DNA of 64,000 bases from Mesorhizobium sp. M7A.T.Ca.US.000.02.2.1 (GTDB taxonomy: Bacteria > Pseudomonadota > Alphaproteobacteria > Rhizobiales > Rhizobiaceae), in assembly GCF_003996995.1 (NCBI RefSeq), contig NZ_RZTT01000002.1, forward strand, positions 1 through 64,000. Reading direction: 5' to 3'. Below, piece by piece: positions 41,742-52,500 of this stretch; position 1 is the first letter of the stretch; each line of letters opens with the position of its first letter. Position numbers and translations under genes: made by a program. The notes beneath the pieces are model-generated. The model was not told where the DNA came from. It did no database searches and saw only the letters and a list, made by a program, of their open reading frames with translations.

Positions 41742-42392
41742 ATGGGCACACTTGCTCGCATCTACACCCCCGCAGAGGCAGCCGCCGTCAGCGGGATAGG
41801 AATCAAGGCCGTGCACAATGCGATCGACAAACGCATTGTCGATACTGTGCCAAGCACTGCTCGGCGCATCGGTGGGGTCGTCCGACGGGCATTGACCGGC
41901 GAGGATTTGCTGCGGCTCAAGCTTTGGTATGGCGTGGGTGCGACATTGCCCGCTGATCGTCGCTACCGCCTGTTCGAGGAAATCAAAGCTGCCCCAAGGG
42001 CCAAGACCGTAAGGGCCGACGACCTGCTGATCGTCGACGTCGCCGAGGCACGTAAACAGCTCAAAGCGCGCATCGTGGATCTTGATGAAGCGGAGGCCGC
42101 CATCGGCCGCGTTAAAGGGGTGATGGGCGGAGAGCCTGTCTTCAAAGGAACCCGCATCCCTGTTCGTATGATCACGACGATGCTAGCGCAGGGCGCAGAT
42201 GAAGCGGAGGTTCTGGAGGGATATCCGAAGCTAACGCCGCGCGTGATTGAGCTCGCCAGAATGTGGGTCGCCGCGCACCCGGTTCGTGGGCGGCCTAAGA
42301 AGCTGGTCGAGCAGGGCGTGAAAATAAAGTCGTCGAAGCGCGTGGTTTTGAAGGGCGACCCAGGTCCGTCGGCCAGGTCGAGACGCGTGTGA
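41742..42392 (+). CDS. DUF433-type antitoxin
   Basis: A 216-residue protein. The N-terminal helix-turn-helix-like segment is YTPAEAAAVSGIGIKAVHNA. The C-terminal DUF433 domain has GGEPVFKGTRIPVRMITTML followed by EVLEGYPKLTPRVIELARMW. DUF433 proteins are VapB-like DNA-binding antitoxins paired with DUF5615 toxins. ATAAGGAG lies ahead of the ATG, and the toxin gene starts four bases after its stop. By analogy the antitoxin would bind the promoter and autoregulate. Confidence 0.85.
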   Translation: MGTLARIYTPAEAAAVSGIGIKAVHNAIDKRIVDTVPSTARRIGGVVRRALTGEDLLRLKLWYGVGATLPADRRYRLFEEIKAAPRAKTVRADDLLIVDVAEARKQLKARIVDLDEAEAAIGRVKGVMGGEPVFKGTRIPVRMITTMLAQGADEAEVLEGYPKLTPRVIELARMWVAAHPVRGRPKKLVEQGVKIKSSKRVVLKGDPGPSARSRRV

Positions 42393-42396
42393 CCTC

Positions 42397-42774
42397 GTGA
42401 GGTTTCTGATCGATGAGTGCCTGCACACGTCTCTGGTTGCGGTAGCCCAAGAACGCGGACATGAAGCAAACCACGTCAACTGGCTTGGGCTAAGCGGCGA
42501 AACCGACTGGGACCTCATGCCGCTCATTATCGATGAGGATTTCACCTTCGTCACCAACAATGCTAAGGACTTCAGGAAGCTCTATGCCAAAGAACCGGTT
42601 CACGCCGGCCTGATTATCGTCGTCCCTCAGGTCGGGCCTGAAAAACAGAGAGAGCTCTTCGATGCTCTCCTCGAGGATCTTGGCCCAGAGGAATTCCTGA
42701 TTAATGAAGTTATCGAAATCGAGATCGAAAACGGCATTGCAATCGTAACACGATACGATCTGCCGTCGCCCTAG
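42397..42774 (+). CDS. DUF5615 PIN-like toxin
   Basis: A 125-residue PIN-like (Mut7-C related) protein. Conserved acidic positions are in RFLIDECLHTSL, WDLMPLIIDEDFTFVTNNAK and DFRKLY, which fits a metal-dependent RNase site. It starts with GTG four bases after the DUF433 stop. It probably cleaves RNA when the antitoxin is lost; the target is unknown. Confidence 0.82.
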   Translation: MRFLIDECLHTSLVAVAQERGHEANHVNWLGLSGETDWDLMPLIIDEDFTFVTNNAKDFRKLYAKEPVHAGLIIVVPQVGPEKQRELFDALLEDLGPEEFLINEVIEIEIENGIAIVTRYDLPSP

Positions 42775-42795
42775 CTGAGGCTGCGCGATCTCCGC

Positions 42796-45429
42796 TTATG
42801 ACCGACCCGGTTGCCAGTCGCTCATCTGCAAAATGTTACCGCCGAGTTTTGCAAACGCGCGTTGGCGGCAGGAGAAAACGAGAATCTGCTGATCGTGTGA
42901 TTGACGATGCAAAGCGTCGAACATGCGCTCGATGCGGTCGTCATCGGAATAAACCAAAGCGTCATCCAGGATAACCGGTGTGGGTCGGCCGTCGCGGGCA
43001 AGCAAACGGGCGAAGGCCAGACGTGTCAGAACCGAAAGCTGTTCTCGCATGCCGCCACTCAACCTATCGACATCCTCATCCTGACCATTGCGGCGAACGG
43101 TCTGTGGCAACAGTGTGTTCTCGTCGAACACTATGGAGATGTCATCGAATAGCAATCCAAGCAGCGGTCGCAGCTCGGACATGACCGGCTTCAGATAAAG
43201 ATCGCGTGCCGTCGAGCGCGCAGCGACCAGCGTCGTGCGCAGCCGGTCGAGGACGGCTTTTTCGAATTCGAAGCGTCTCGCTCGCTCTCCAGCGATTTCC
43301 AATTTTTCTGTGGCCTCGCGCAAAGCTTCTTCCACCGCGTCGTCGGACCGAGTGCGAATATGGCCATTGAGATCGGCCAGGGTTACACGCAACTGACTTG
43401 CTTCCTGTGTGGCGGCATCCTGAACCGAACGGGCGCGGCGCAGAACGGCTTCAGCGCTGGTGAGATCGCGAGCGCCGTCGCGCAGGGGAGCAGCGCGCAT
43501 TTCGGCCGCTTCGCGCAGCTTTTGTCGTGCGGTGGCCTCGGTGAGCAGCAAGCGCCCCTTTTCCTCGCGCGCTGCATCGGGTCCCAATATGACCTCGAGG
43601 CTGGTCAGTTCCGCCTGGATGGTGACATAAGCCGTCTCCGCAGCCATGACAGCCTCGTCGGCATGGCTGCGCAAAGGCAAGGCCTCGCGCACGCTGTTGC
43701 GTGTTGTCGCCACACGCTGCTCGGCTGCGGCATGATGTTGCCGGATCTGTTCTGGATCGACTTTGAGTTCGAGGTCCCCGGCCCCGAGGGCACTCAGACG
43801 AGCAAGCTCCTCGTGTAATTGCTGTATCCCCTTGGGCGCGAGATCGGCAAGTCGCTGACGCGCCAAGCCCAGTTCGGTAGCTTTGTCGCGCGCTTCCACT
43901 AGGCGCTGGCGTGCCGTCCTGAGGCTATCGACACCGAGGGACGCAAGCAGGCTGCGGTGCTTCGCTTCGGCGTCTTCGATGGTCCGGTCGGCCTGCTGCG
44001 GCCGATTCGATCGCAGGGTCAAGGCTCCGATGCCGGCAATATCCAGGCGTACGGTGCCAGCAAAGCTTTGGTCTTCTGCATGGGGCAAGGGCTTGGCATC
44101 GATGGTCACCAAATCGGCGGCGCCGTCCCGGTATTCCATGCATAGCGTCGGCAAGGTTGCCAGGTGAGCTGCACGAAGGCTGGCGATCTCGATTTCGAGC
44201 GCCTGGAGTTGCTCGACAGCTTGTTCCGGCACCGCCAGCATCGCCAGTGCTGCCTCTCCATCTTCGATCTGGGTTCTGGCGACTTCGGCTTGTTTCAACC
44301 GGTTGTCCGAGCCGGCCAGTTGTTCGGCAGCGTCACGCGCCAAAAGAGTCGCATCCAGCCGCGCGAGCAATTCGCGTGCTTCGCGCTCTTCCAGTTCGGC
44401 TGCTTGAACTTCGCCCATCGCTTGTTCGTTTTCGGCAATGGCAGAAGCGCGCCGATCGAGAACCTCACTGCGGCGAAGCTGCGCAATCGTCGACTGCTGG
44501 CGCAAATCCGTGGCTCGTTTGAGCGCGGTCCGAAAACTATCGAGGGCCTGCTGCGCCGCGTCGTGGTGAATTGCGGCAAGGGCAGCTTCCGCCTCGGCGG
44601 CTTTCAAGGCTTCGCTGTGCGATTTGGCGGCCTCGACTGCGGCTTCCGCGGCCGAGATGGCTTCCCGCCGAGTGGCGCCTTCTTCGGGGTTTTCAAGCTC
44701 AGACAGACGCGCCAACGCCATGCGCCGCTTGTCGAGCGAATCGCGCAGACCGGTGACTTCGGCGCTGAGACGCTGCTCGTCTTTCACCAGCTTGTCACGC
44801 TCGTCGAGCGCTGCCGCATAGAGACCGCCGCTCTTGGGACGCAGCGTTGACGTAACCAGGCTATAGAGTTCTTCTTCACATGCCGCGGCGATTTCGGCCA
44901 TGCGTCGCCCGCCGGTCAGGGCTTCAACTTCCCCCTGAACCGAGGACAGTAGGCTTTCGCGCACGCGTTTTTCGCCGTCCTCCTCGCTTTTGCTGCGCCT
45001 TTCGATGCCGGTGACCCCTTGGCGAACCCAGAGCAATCCTGCCGGTCCTGCGCTTCCGCCATGGATTAGTTTGCCGATAAAGGCTTCGGCCTCATCGGCT
45101 TGAGCCAACAGTCGCCCGCCGTCGAGGTCAATAACGCTGGCCAGCCTGCCGCCATAAAACTGCTTGGCAAGTCGATAGCGTCCTTCTGAAGTGGTGATGT
45201 CGGCCTCCACCACCGGATTGCCCCCACTATAAGGCCGCAACAGTCGCACGCCTTCGGGTGTGCCCGTGTGAGGCTGGAAAAAGAGTGCGTGCAGCGCTTC
45301 GAAGAAGGTTGATTTGCCGAACTCATTGACCGCGCAAAGCACGTTGACGCCGTCGCCGATGTTTTCGATGGCGACGCCTTGCCCGGCGAACCGTTTGACG
45401 TTGTGGAGCCGAAGGGCCGTAAGTTTCAT
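42796..45429 (-). CDS. SbcC/YhaN-like SMC-type ATPase
   Basis: An 877-residue ABC/SMC-type ATPase. The N-terminal Walker A-like loop is NEFGKSTFFEALHALFF after the strand RLHNVKRFAGQGV. Long coiled coils rich in Ala, Glu and Arg fill the middle. The C-terminal signature is DRLSGGMREQLSVLTRLAFA with Walker B PVILDDALVYSDDDR. No C-x-x-C zinc hook is seen in the coiled coil, unlike Rad50/SbcC, so it is closer to YhaN. Its ATG overlaps the stop of the nuclease gene by four bases, giving an SbcCD-like pair. It is downstream of a giant helicase on the same strand. Confidence 0.85.
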   Translation of the reverse strand: MKLTALRLHNVKRFAGQGVAIENIGDGVNVLCAVNEFGKSTFFEALHALFFQPHTGTPEGVRLLRPYSGGNPVVEADITTSEGRYRLAKQFYGGRLASVIDLDGGRLLAQADEAEAFIGKLIHGGSAGPAGLLWVRQGVTGIERRSKSEEDGEKRVRESLLSSVQGEVEALTGGRRMAEIAAACEEELYSLVTSTLRPKSGGLYAAALDERDKLVKDEQRLSAEVTGLRDSLDKRRMALARLSELENPEEGATRREAISAAEAAVEAAKSHSEALKAAEAEAALAAIHHDAAQQALDSFRTALKRATDLRQQSTIAQLRRSEVLDRRASAIAENEQAMGEVQAAELEEREARELLARLDATLLARDAAEQLAGSDNRLKQAEVARTQIEDGEAALAMLAVPEQAVEQLQALEIEIASLRAAHLATLPTLCMEYRDGAADLVTIDAKPLPHAEDQSFAGTVRLDIAGIGALTLRSNRPQQADRTIEDAEAKHRSLLASLGVDSLRTARQRLVEARDKATELGLARQRLADLAPKGIQQLHEELARLSALGAGDLELKVDPEQIRQHHAAAEQRVATTRNSVREALPLRSHADEAVMAAETAYVTIQAELTSLEVILGPDAAREEKGRLLLTEATARQKLREAAEMRAAPLRDGARDLTSAEAVLRRARSVQDAATQEASQLRVTLADLNGHIRTRSDDAVEEALREATEKLEIAGERARRFEFEKAVLDRLRTTLVAARSTARDLYLKPVMSELRPLLGLLFDDISIVFDENTLLPQTVRRNGQDEDVDRLSGGMREQLSVLTRLAFARLLARDGRPTPVILDDALVYSDDDRIERMFDALHRQSHDQQILVFSCRQRAFAKLGGNILQMSDWQPGRS

Positions 45430-46550
45430 GATCCCATCGCCTCGCAATAGCTGAACAACCGAACCAGTGCTTCTCGCGATATGTCGCGTTCGACAGCCGA
45501 CCGGGTTTCGTCGCTGCTTTCATCCAACAGTGCCTGCGCTGCCTCGCGAAGGGCACCAGAGCGGTCGATCCGATCCAAATCGCCACTTTCGCAGTCGGTC
45601 GCGAGCCCGTCCCCGTCCAGTTCCAGATAGGCGAAGTCGGGCGCGGCTACCGCGATCGCCGCTTGAAGGATCGTTCGCCCACTTAACCGCACCCGGCCAG
45701 ACGCGGCAATTCGCAGCAAAGTCTGACGCCGCAGATGAGCCGGTGGAAGCAACGCTTCAAATGCCGCGGCGCTGTCGTCGCCAGACAGCAGATGCAGGGG
45801 AGCGGTTTTCCAGGAAAAGCTAGCTGTTTCAACGGCCACGATCTCGGGCACGGCGCCAGGCCCGGCAATGGAAACGACAAGGGCCTGACCGGGTGTATCA
45901 TGCTTGAAACGGTCAGGTTCGGGCGCACCGCTATAACGGCTGCGCTCATTGATGGTGACGGGTCCGTGCCAGTCGCCAAGTGCCAGATAATCGAGGCCGG
46001 CCTTGGTCGCGCGATCTGGTGCAATGACATCGGACGCTGCTGAATCTTCGGAAAAGTTCTGAATAGCGCCATGAGCAAGGCCGAGCCGGATGGCGCCTTG
46101 CGGCGTCGCGGCGCTGTTCATCCACTCGGTAAGGTCGCGACCGGGTCTGCGGGTGGTGCAAGGTGCAGGCAGCAGCGCCACGTCCGCGCCAATGGTCAGG
46201 GTTTCGGGCCGCGTCGCCAGCAGGACATTGTCCGGCACAACGCTGTCCGCTGCACTCCACAATTGATCAGCCAACAGGGAATCATGGTTGCCAGGCAGCA
46301 ATATCCAGCGCAGAGGCGCGCTCTGGCTCATCTCGGCCATGGCCTGCCGCAACATCGCTGGAGTGGGCGTTTCGGTATCGAACGTATCGCCGGCCAGAAG
46401 TATGGTGGATGCACCATGGACGCGTGCCTGCTCTGCCAGCCGGCTGATCGCGCCATGGCGCGCTTCACGGAGCCGCCCGCGCAGATCCTCTGGCATGTTG
46501 CCGAACCGCTTGCCGATATGAAGATCGGAGCTGTGGATGAATCGAAACAT
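45426..46550 (-). CDS. SbcD/YhaO-like DNA repair exonuclease
   Basis: A 374-residue calcineurin-type metallophosphoesterase. Motifs in order: HSSDLHIGKRF, AGDTFDTE, LPGNHDS, LAHGAIQNF and LALGDWHG, which supply the two-metal site of Mre11/SbcD nucleases. A C-terminal domain of about 130 residues probably binds the partner ATPase. The ATG at 46550 follows the helicase stop by 13 bases. It would degrade DNA ends or hairpins under control of the coiled-coil ATPase. Confidence 0.88.
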   Translation of the reverse strand: MFRFIHSSDLHIGKRFGNMPEDLRGRLREARHGAISRLAEQARVHGASTILLAGDTFDTETPTPAMLRQAMAEMSQSAPLRWILLPGNHDSLLADQLWSAADSVVPDNVLLATRPETLTIGADVALLPAPCTTRRPGRDLTEWMNSAATPQGAIRLGLAHGAIQNFSEDSAASDVIAPDRATKAGLDYLALGDWHGPVTINERSRYSGAPEPDRFKHDTPGQALVVSIAGPGAVPEIVAVETASFSWKTAPLHLLSGDDSAAAFEALLPPAHLRRQTLLRIAASGRVRLSGRTILQAAIAVAAPDFAYLELDGDGLATDCESGDLDRIDRSGALREAAQALLDESSDETRSAVERDISREALVRLFSYCEAMGS

Positions 46551-46563
46551 GGAGTCTCCGAGA

Positions 46564-49500
46564 CTATGTCGATGCCAGGTTGCGCTGGGCGCGATCGATG
46601 GCTTCATCCAGCCGGGAGCGTGAAATCGCCGCAAGTCGCTCGACACCGAGCAGACGTGCAAGGTCGAGAGCGGGGTCGGACTGTTCCAGAATGTCCTCGT
46701 TCGCAACGACGACAGCGGCCAGCTCGGCGATTGGAATGTCGGCAATGGACCGGCGGGCATCGGCATCGAACGGCATGCGATAATCAAGCAGGTCGACCAC
46801 CGTCCCTCTCTTCCATAGGAAGCTGCCGCTGGATTCTTCAGTTCTATCGAACTCGCGCAGATGCAGGTCGATCCGCTCCCGAATCTTGTTGCCCGTTCTG
46901 AGCCAGCCATGCGCCCGTGCGATGCGCTGCGCAAGGACGTCTTCTCGCAGAGGTCCTTCCTGCTCGATCACCGCGTCGACCATGGACCGCAGCGTGCCTC
47001 GGTAGACGAAGTCATAAAACTGATCCGGGCTGGTGGAAAATCCGGTTAGATCAGTCAGGCGATAACGGCCGCCCGTCGGTACGGTATCATGCGTCGAATG
47101 CGCGGCCGCAGGCAAAATTCCTGCAGATGCCGATGGGCGCTCTCCCGTCGCGAGGGGAGCGGCGACAAGTTCTGGCTCTGATTTTATCGACGGATGTTCC
47201 GGTTCGCCGGCCGATGCTAGGTCTTCGGCTGGCAATGGGTCCATGGGGTCGACCTTATGTCCCATGTCCCAATGGATCGCGGCTTCACTTTCCTGTTGTT
47301 CAGCCTGTTTGCGACGGCTTTCCTCGAGCAGCGCGGCCAGGCTGGCATGAAGCCTCTCGGTGCAACCTTCGAGATCAAACCACCAATCGGTTGACCATAC
47401 CCGGACAATGTTCCACCCGAGGCCGCGCAGGACCTGCTCGCGGACCTTGTCTCGATCTCGCGCCGTGGCAGAACTGTGATAGGTCGCGCCGTCGCATTCG
47501 ACCCCAGCCAGATAGGCGCCGGCGAGATCGGGATGCCGGATCCCTATATCCACTCGAAAGCCCGAAATGCCGACTTGAGGAACGATGGTCCATCCGCGCT
47601 TCTCAAGCTCGGCAGCGACGGCCTCCTCGAAAGGGGATTCCAGGGCTCCGACCGATCCGCGTTCCTGCGCTGGCAATGCCACAGCGCCGCGTTCGGCAAA
47701 ATCGAGAAAGGCTTTGAGATGCTGTACGCCGATCGCTTTGGTTCGGTTGGGGTCGATCTGGTCGGCGGCAAAACCTGAAAATACGATCAGTTCCTGCCGC
47801 GCACGCGTCACCGCGACATTCAGCCGGCGTTCGCCGCCGTCCCGATTCAGCGCGCCGAAATCCATGCTGCGCTTGCCGGCATTATCTTGCGAAAAGGTGA
47901 TCGAAAACAGGATTATGTCACGCTCGTCCCCTTGGACATTTTCCAGATTCTTGACGATGGCGGGCTCAATACGCTCGTCGGCAAAGAACCATTCAAGCTC
48001 CGGCTCTGTCTGGCGTGCCTTGTCGAAAAGGTCGAGGATGAGCGACTGCTGTTGCGCGTTGAAAGTGATGACTCCGAGCGTGGGTCGGTCCTTTTCCGGT
48101 AGGGCCAGCCAACGCAGCATCCTGCTGACCGCCTCGTCGGTTACCGCTTGGGCTTCGATTCGATTGGTGCGGCTTTTGCCACGGTCATAGATGCCGGTCG
48201 TGATTTTTCGCAGCTGAACTGCCCGATCTTCCACCGTTGGCGAAGGGAATGTGATGAGCCGGTTCTGATAGTAGTGATGGTTGGAAAAGGCGATCAGCGA
48301 CTCATTGCGGCTACGATAATGCCAGCGCAGGTCACGTACCGGGATGCCGGCCGCTTTGGCTTCGTCGAGAATGCTCTCAAGATCCTTTTCGTGTTCGACG
48401 ACTTCCTCGTCCTCCTCGTTGCGGCCAAAGAAATTGGTGGGCGGCAACTGCTTGGGATCGCCTACGATTATGGTTTGATGGGCTCGCGCGATGGCACCGA
48501 CGGCGTCCCAGGTGGTGATCTGCGATGCTTCGTCGAAAATCACCACGTCGAACAGGGCTTGGTCGGGCGGTAGATATTGAGCGATTGAAAGAGGGGACAT
48601 CAGCATGCACGGCGCGAGCTTGGCAAAGCTCGTCGGCATCGCGCCAATCATCTCGCGGATTGACCGGCTGGGCCGCTGCAATTCCATCTGATGGCGCAAC
48701 AGGCCCAACTCGGAATTGCGCGGGACGCCTTGCACAGCCGGCAAACCATGAGCGATGGCACTGATGACGCGAAGGCTTGCTTGAGCGCGGACAAGATCGT
48801 CGATTTCCCGGAAATCTTCGATGGCGTGCTCGTGCTGGAAGCGACGGAAATTCCGCAGCACCGGATCGGCATCCAGCGTGGCCGGCAGCCACCAGCGTAC
48901 ATAGGCCAGGCGGAACGCGGATTGAGCTTCAGCTGGTCGCACTAGACCCGCCTCGATATCGTCGACCAACGCTCCCAGATTGTGACTGACAGCCCTGCGA
49001 CGAATGCCGCACCACGAAGTCCAGTCCCGGAGAAGATGACGGGCGTCGAGCAAGTCTCCCATCGCAGTCGTCAATTCGGTCAGCGGGTTATCATGTTCTG
49101 CCCAAGAAGGCGTCTTTCCAGCAGGGATCGCAAATTGGGTCTTGGCAGCCTCGAATGCTGCAGAAGCCGCAAGGAAGCGGGCTGCCCCATAGCGCATCGT
49201 GCTATCTGCTGCACCGCTTCGCAGGCTCGGGGCGGTTGCTTGCAGGAGCGCTTTGAAATCCTCCGTGCCGAGGCCGGGCAGGCGTAGCGTCTGTCGAAGC
49301 CTTTCGGCCATCGAGAGTATCTGATCGATACGGTGGGTGTCGGTATCAAGTGCGGCAAATCCGATCGGCTTCCCAGATAGGATGTTGGCTTCGACAGTGG
49401 CCCGGCGGTCCTGCATCAGGCGCAACAGCAGCAAGTCGTGCTGAGGATCGGCTACCCCCTCTGTGACATAGCCTTGAAGCAGCTTCTGGACTTTGCGTTT

Positions 49501-52500
49501 GCCCAACTGACTGTTTGGCCAGAATGCAGAAGCGGCCTGCTGCCATTGCTGCTCTATGTCCTCCACCCGTATGCGCGCAACGGCAGCCTCGTCATAGCGG
49601 GCCGACAGGTCCTTGCGAGACTTGCGATAGTCTCCGATTGCCTCATTGAGAGTGGCGAGGGCTCCCCGCAACTGGGCGAAATCTCGATCAAAGACAATGC
49701 TGACGTCATAGCCGGCACTGTCCTGGAGTGCCGCTGCTAGTTTTCGCAGCGCTTCGAGCTCCGCTTTTGACGCGTCGCCTTTGGCGCGCAGGCCGATGCT
49801 CACCAGGAAGGCGTCGAGTGCGGTCGCTAGAACCTCGGACGCATTCTTGAGGGTCTTTGCCCCTTCGAGCAAATTGTCCTGCCAGCCTGACGTCCACTCG
49901 GTGACATCTATAAGACGCAAGACCGACCGCATCTCCACCGACTGAAATGCGAGACCTGTTTCGGCGGCAATATGCTCCAGCGCCAGCCGGTTTGCCTCGT
50001 CATGGGAATCGCGCGATGGCCAGGACAATCTCGGAGCGTGCTGCCGCTTGTTCTTGAGAGCGATGCCGAGCGCCAGATAAGGCGTCAGACCATTGACATG
50101 GTGCCGATGCAGCGCTTCGACATAGGCATTCAGTTCGTCGCGACGGACGCGAAGCCGCTCGTTGATCGCAATCCACTCCGCTGCGTCCACGCGCACGCCG
50201 CTTTCCCAGCTGATCCTGAGCTGGGTGAGAAAGTTGCGTCGGTCCGCCTTGCTGGAATGGAGTTCGAGACAATGCGCGCCCAGGCCATGTTCGCGCAGGC
50301 GGCGATACACCACATCGAGCGCCGCCGTCTTCTCGGCCACAAACAGCACGGTTTTGCCAACTGAAAGACAGTTGGCAATCATGTTGGCAATGGTCTGGCT
50401 CTTGCCAGTGCCGGGAGGACCGATGATGACAAAATCGCGACCCTCAGCGGCGGCAAGACTTGCGGCGGTCTGTGAGGAGTCGGCCGGCAGCAGCAAAACC
50501 ATGTCGGACGGGGCATAGTGCCGGTCGAGTTCGCGCTCGTCGCGGAATGATGCGCCATTGCCCTCGAAAGCTATCTCCGGCGTGTCGATCAGATGGCGCA
50601 CGACACGGTTTTCGCGCAGCGCATCGGTACGCTCGACCAGATCCTTCCACATGAGAAACTTGGCGAAGGAAAAGGTCGACAGCGCCGTCTCGTCCACCAC
50701 CTCCATGCCGGGGACGTCGCGCACTGCCTGGCGCATAAGACCGAGCAGCCTCGGCACATCAACGCCGCTTTCGTCCTCGGGCAGCTCACCGGAAAACTGT
50801 GGCAGTTTGAGCTCGAAGTCGCGTTCGAGAAACTGCAACAAGGTTGCGTTGAATCGCGGTTCATCTTCATGGAAGCGCAAGGTAAAATGCGATGTTGCGC
50901 TGCGGCGCTCGATTTTGACCGGTACGAGCAGCAATGGCGCGCGATAGCTGCGCTCGTCCTCGGCCTTCTTCTTCCAGCGCAGGAAGCCGACCGCCAGGAA
51001 GAGCGTATTCGCGCCGCCCTCGGCAAAATCGTTGCGCACTTGCCGGTAAAGATCGATCAGCCGGGATTCCAATTGACGCCCATCGAGCGTCGACGGGAGC
51101 TCGTCGCGCAGAAGCGCTTCCGCGGCAAAGCCACGCTGGAGGTCACGTCCGTGCACCTCGCGATAGAGGACAGCATCCCGCTCGCCCAGTGGATTCTGTT
51201 CGGGGAGCGAAATCAGCCGGATCGAAGCGCCTGCCATCAGACGGTCCTCGAGGTAGCCGACGTCAGTACAAAGAAACGGAATTGTCTTCTTGGAGTCCGG
51301 AAAATTGAGCAGGCGGTTCCGCAGTGTCAAATCGAGGAGCTTTTTCTGCCAGCGGTCGATCCGTCCGGCCGCTGTCGTCGGCTTTACCTCGACGATCTCG
51401 ACCGGCAGGGCTACCACGGCCGGTGCGGCTGGCAACGGCAACGCGATTTCGGTTGCCACCTCTGCATCCACGCTGCGGCGCGTCGGTTCGTGCGAAGCAA
51501 GCGGTGTGATGCCGCCGCTGCGCGAGCGGCGTATATCGATGGCTGCGACAAAGGTGGCTACCTGCGTTTCGTCGAGCCGCTGTTCGATTGCGTGTTGGGC
51601 AGCCTCCAACGTCATCGCCGGCCGATGCGTCACGCCTGTCGTCTCAAACACGATGAGTTCGCGCGATGCCAGCGCCTTGCGGACCTCCATGGCATCGGGT
51701 TCAATGGCGTTGGCGAGCGTCCTTTGTGTCATCCAGACGCCGACGGCCGCGTGTCCCTGAAACATCAAAACGACGGGATGCAAGCCCGTCGCCTCCAGGG
51801 CGGACGCGAATAACAGACTGGTATCGAGACAGGTTGCCAGCTTTTCTGCCGTAATAATTGAGGGACGTCGAATTTTTTGGCCGCGGCTTTCGAAGCTCGC
51901 AGGTGGCTCTGCATAATGCAGCGATAGGCCAGCAATGGCCGAATAAATTGCGGCCGCCAGCATGAATGCGCGTTGCGGATTGCCGCTTTGATAGCCATCG
52001 AGGCTGGAAGGATGACCATGCGCTGCGAGCAGCTCCGCTGCGGAACGCAGCAGTCCTGCGATCGCCGGGTCGTTCGGCATGACGAATGCGGCGAGCAATT
52101 GCGCCATATCGACGACGCCACCCCATTCGTCGCGGGCAAGCAGGCGCACCGCAACGCGCTGCTCGGCCAGCACTGCGCCTCCTGAGGTTAGGCGCAACGT
52201 TATCTCCCCGCGCTCAGCCTCGTTGAGACCGGCCAGATAGCCGGCGTCGAGATCGATTTTTCGATCGCTTAAGGGAAGCCGGTCGCCAGCAACGATCCGA
52301 TCAATTGTCCAGCTTTTGGCGCGCAAAAAAGGGGGGTTCGATGTCAGCTCGAGAGTGCATTTTTCGAAACCCTGCTGGGTCGGGTTGTTGAGCGCGATAG
52401 ACCGGATCACCGGAATAGCATTTTGGAAGGACGCATATGTAAAGCTGGCGGCGATGTCCGCCACGACTTCTATTACGGGCGCGGCTGATATACCGGCAGC

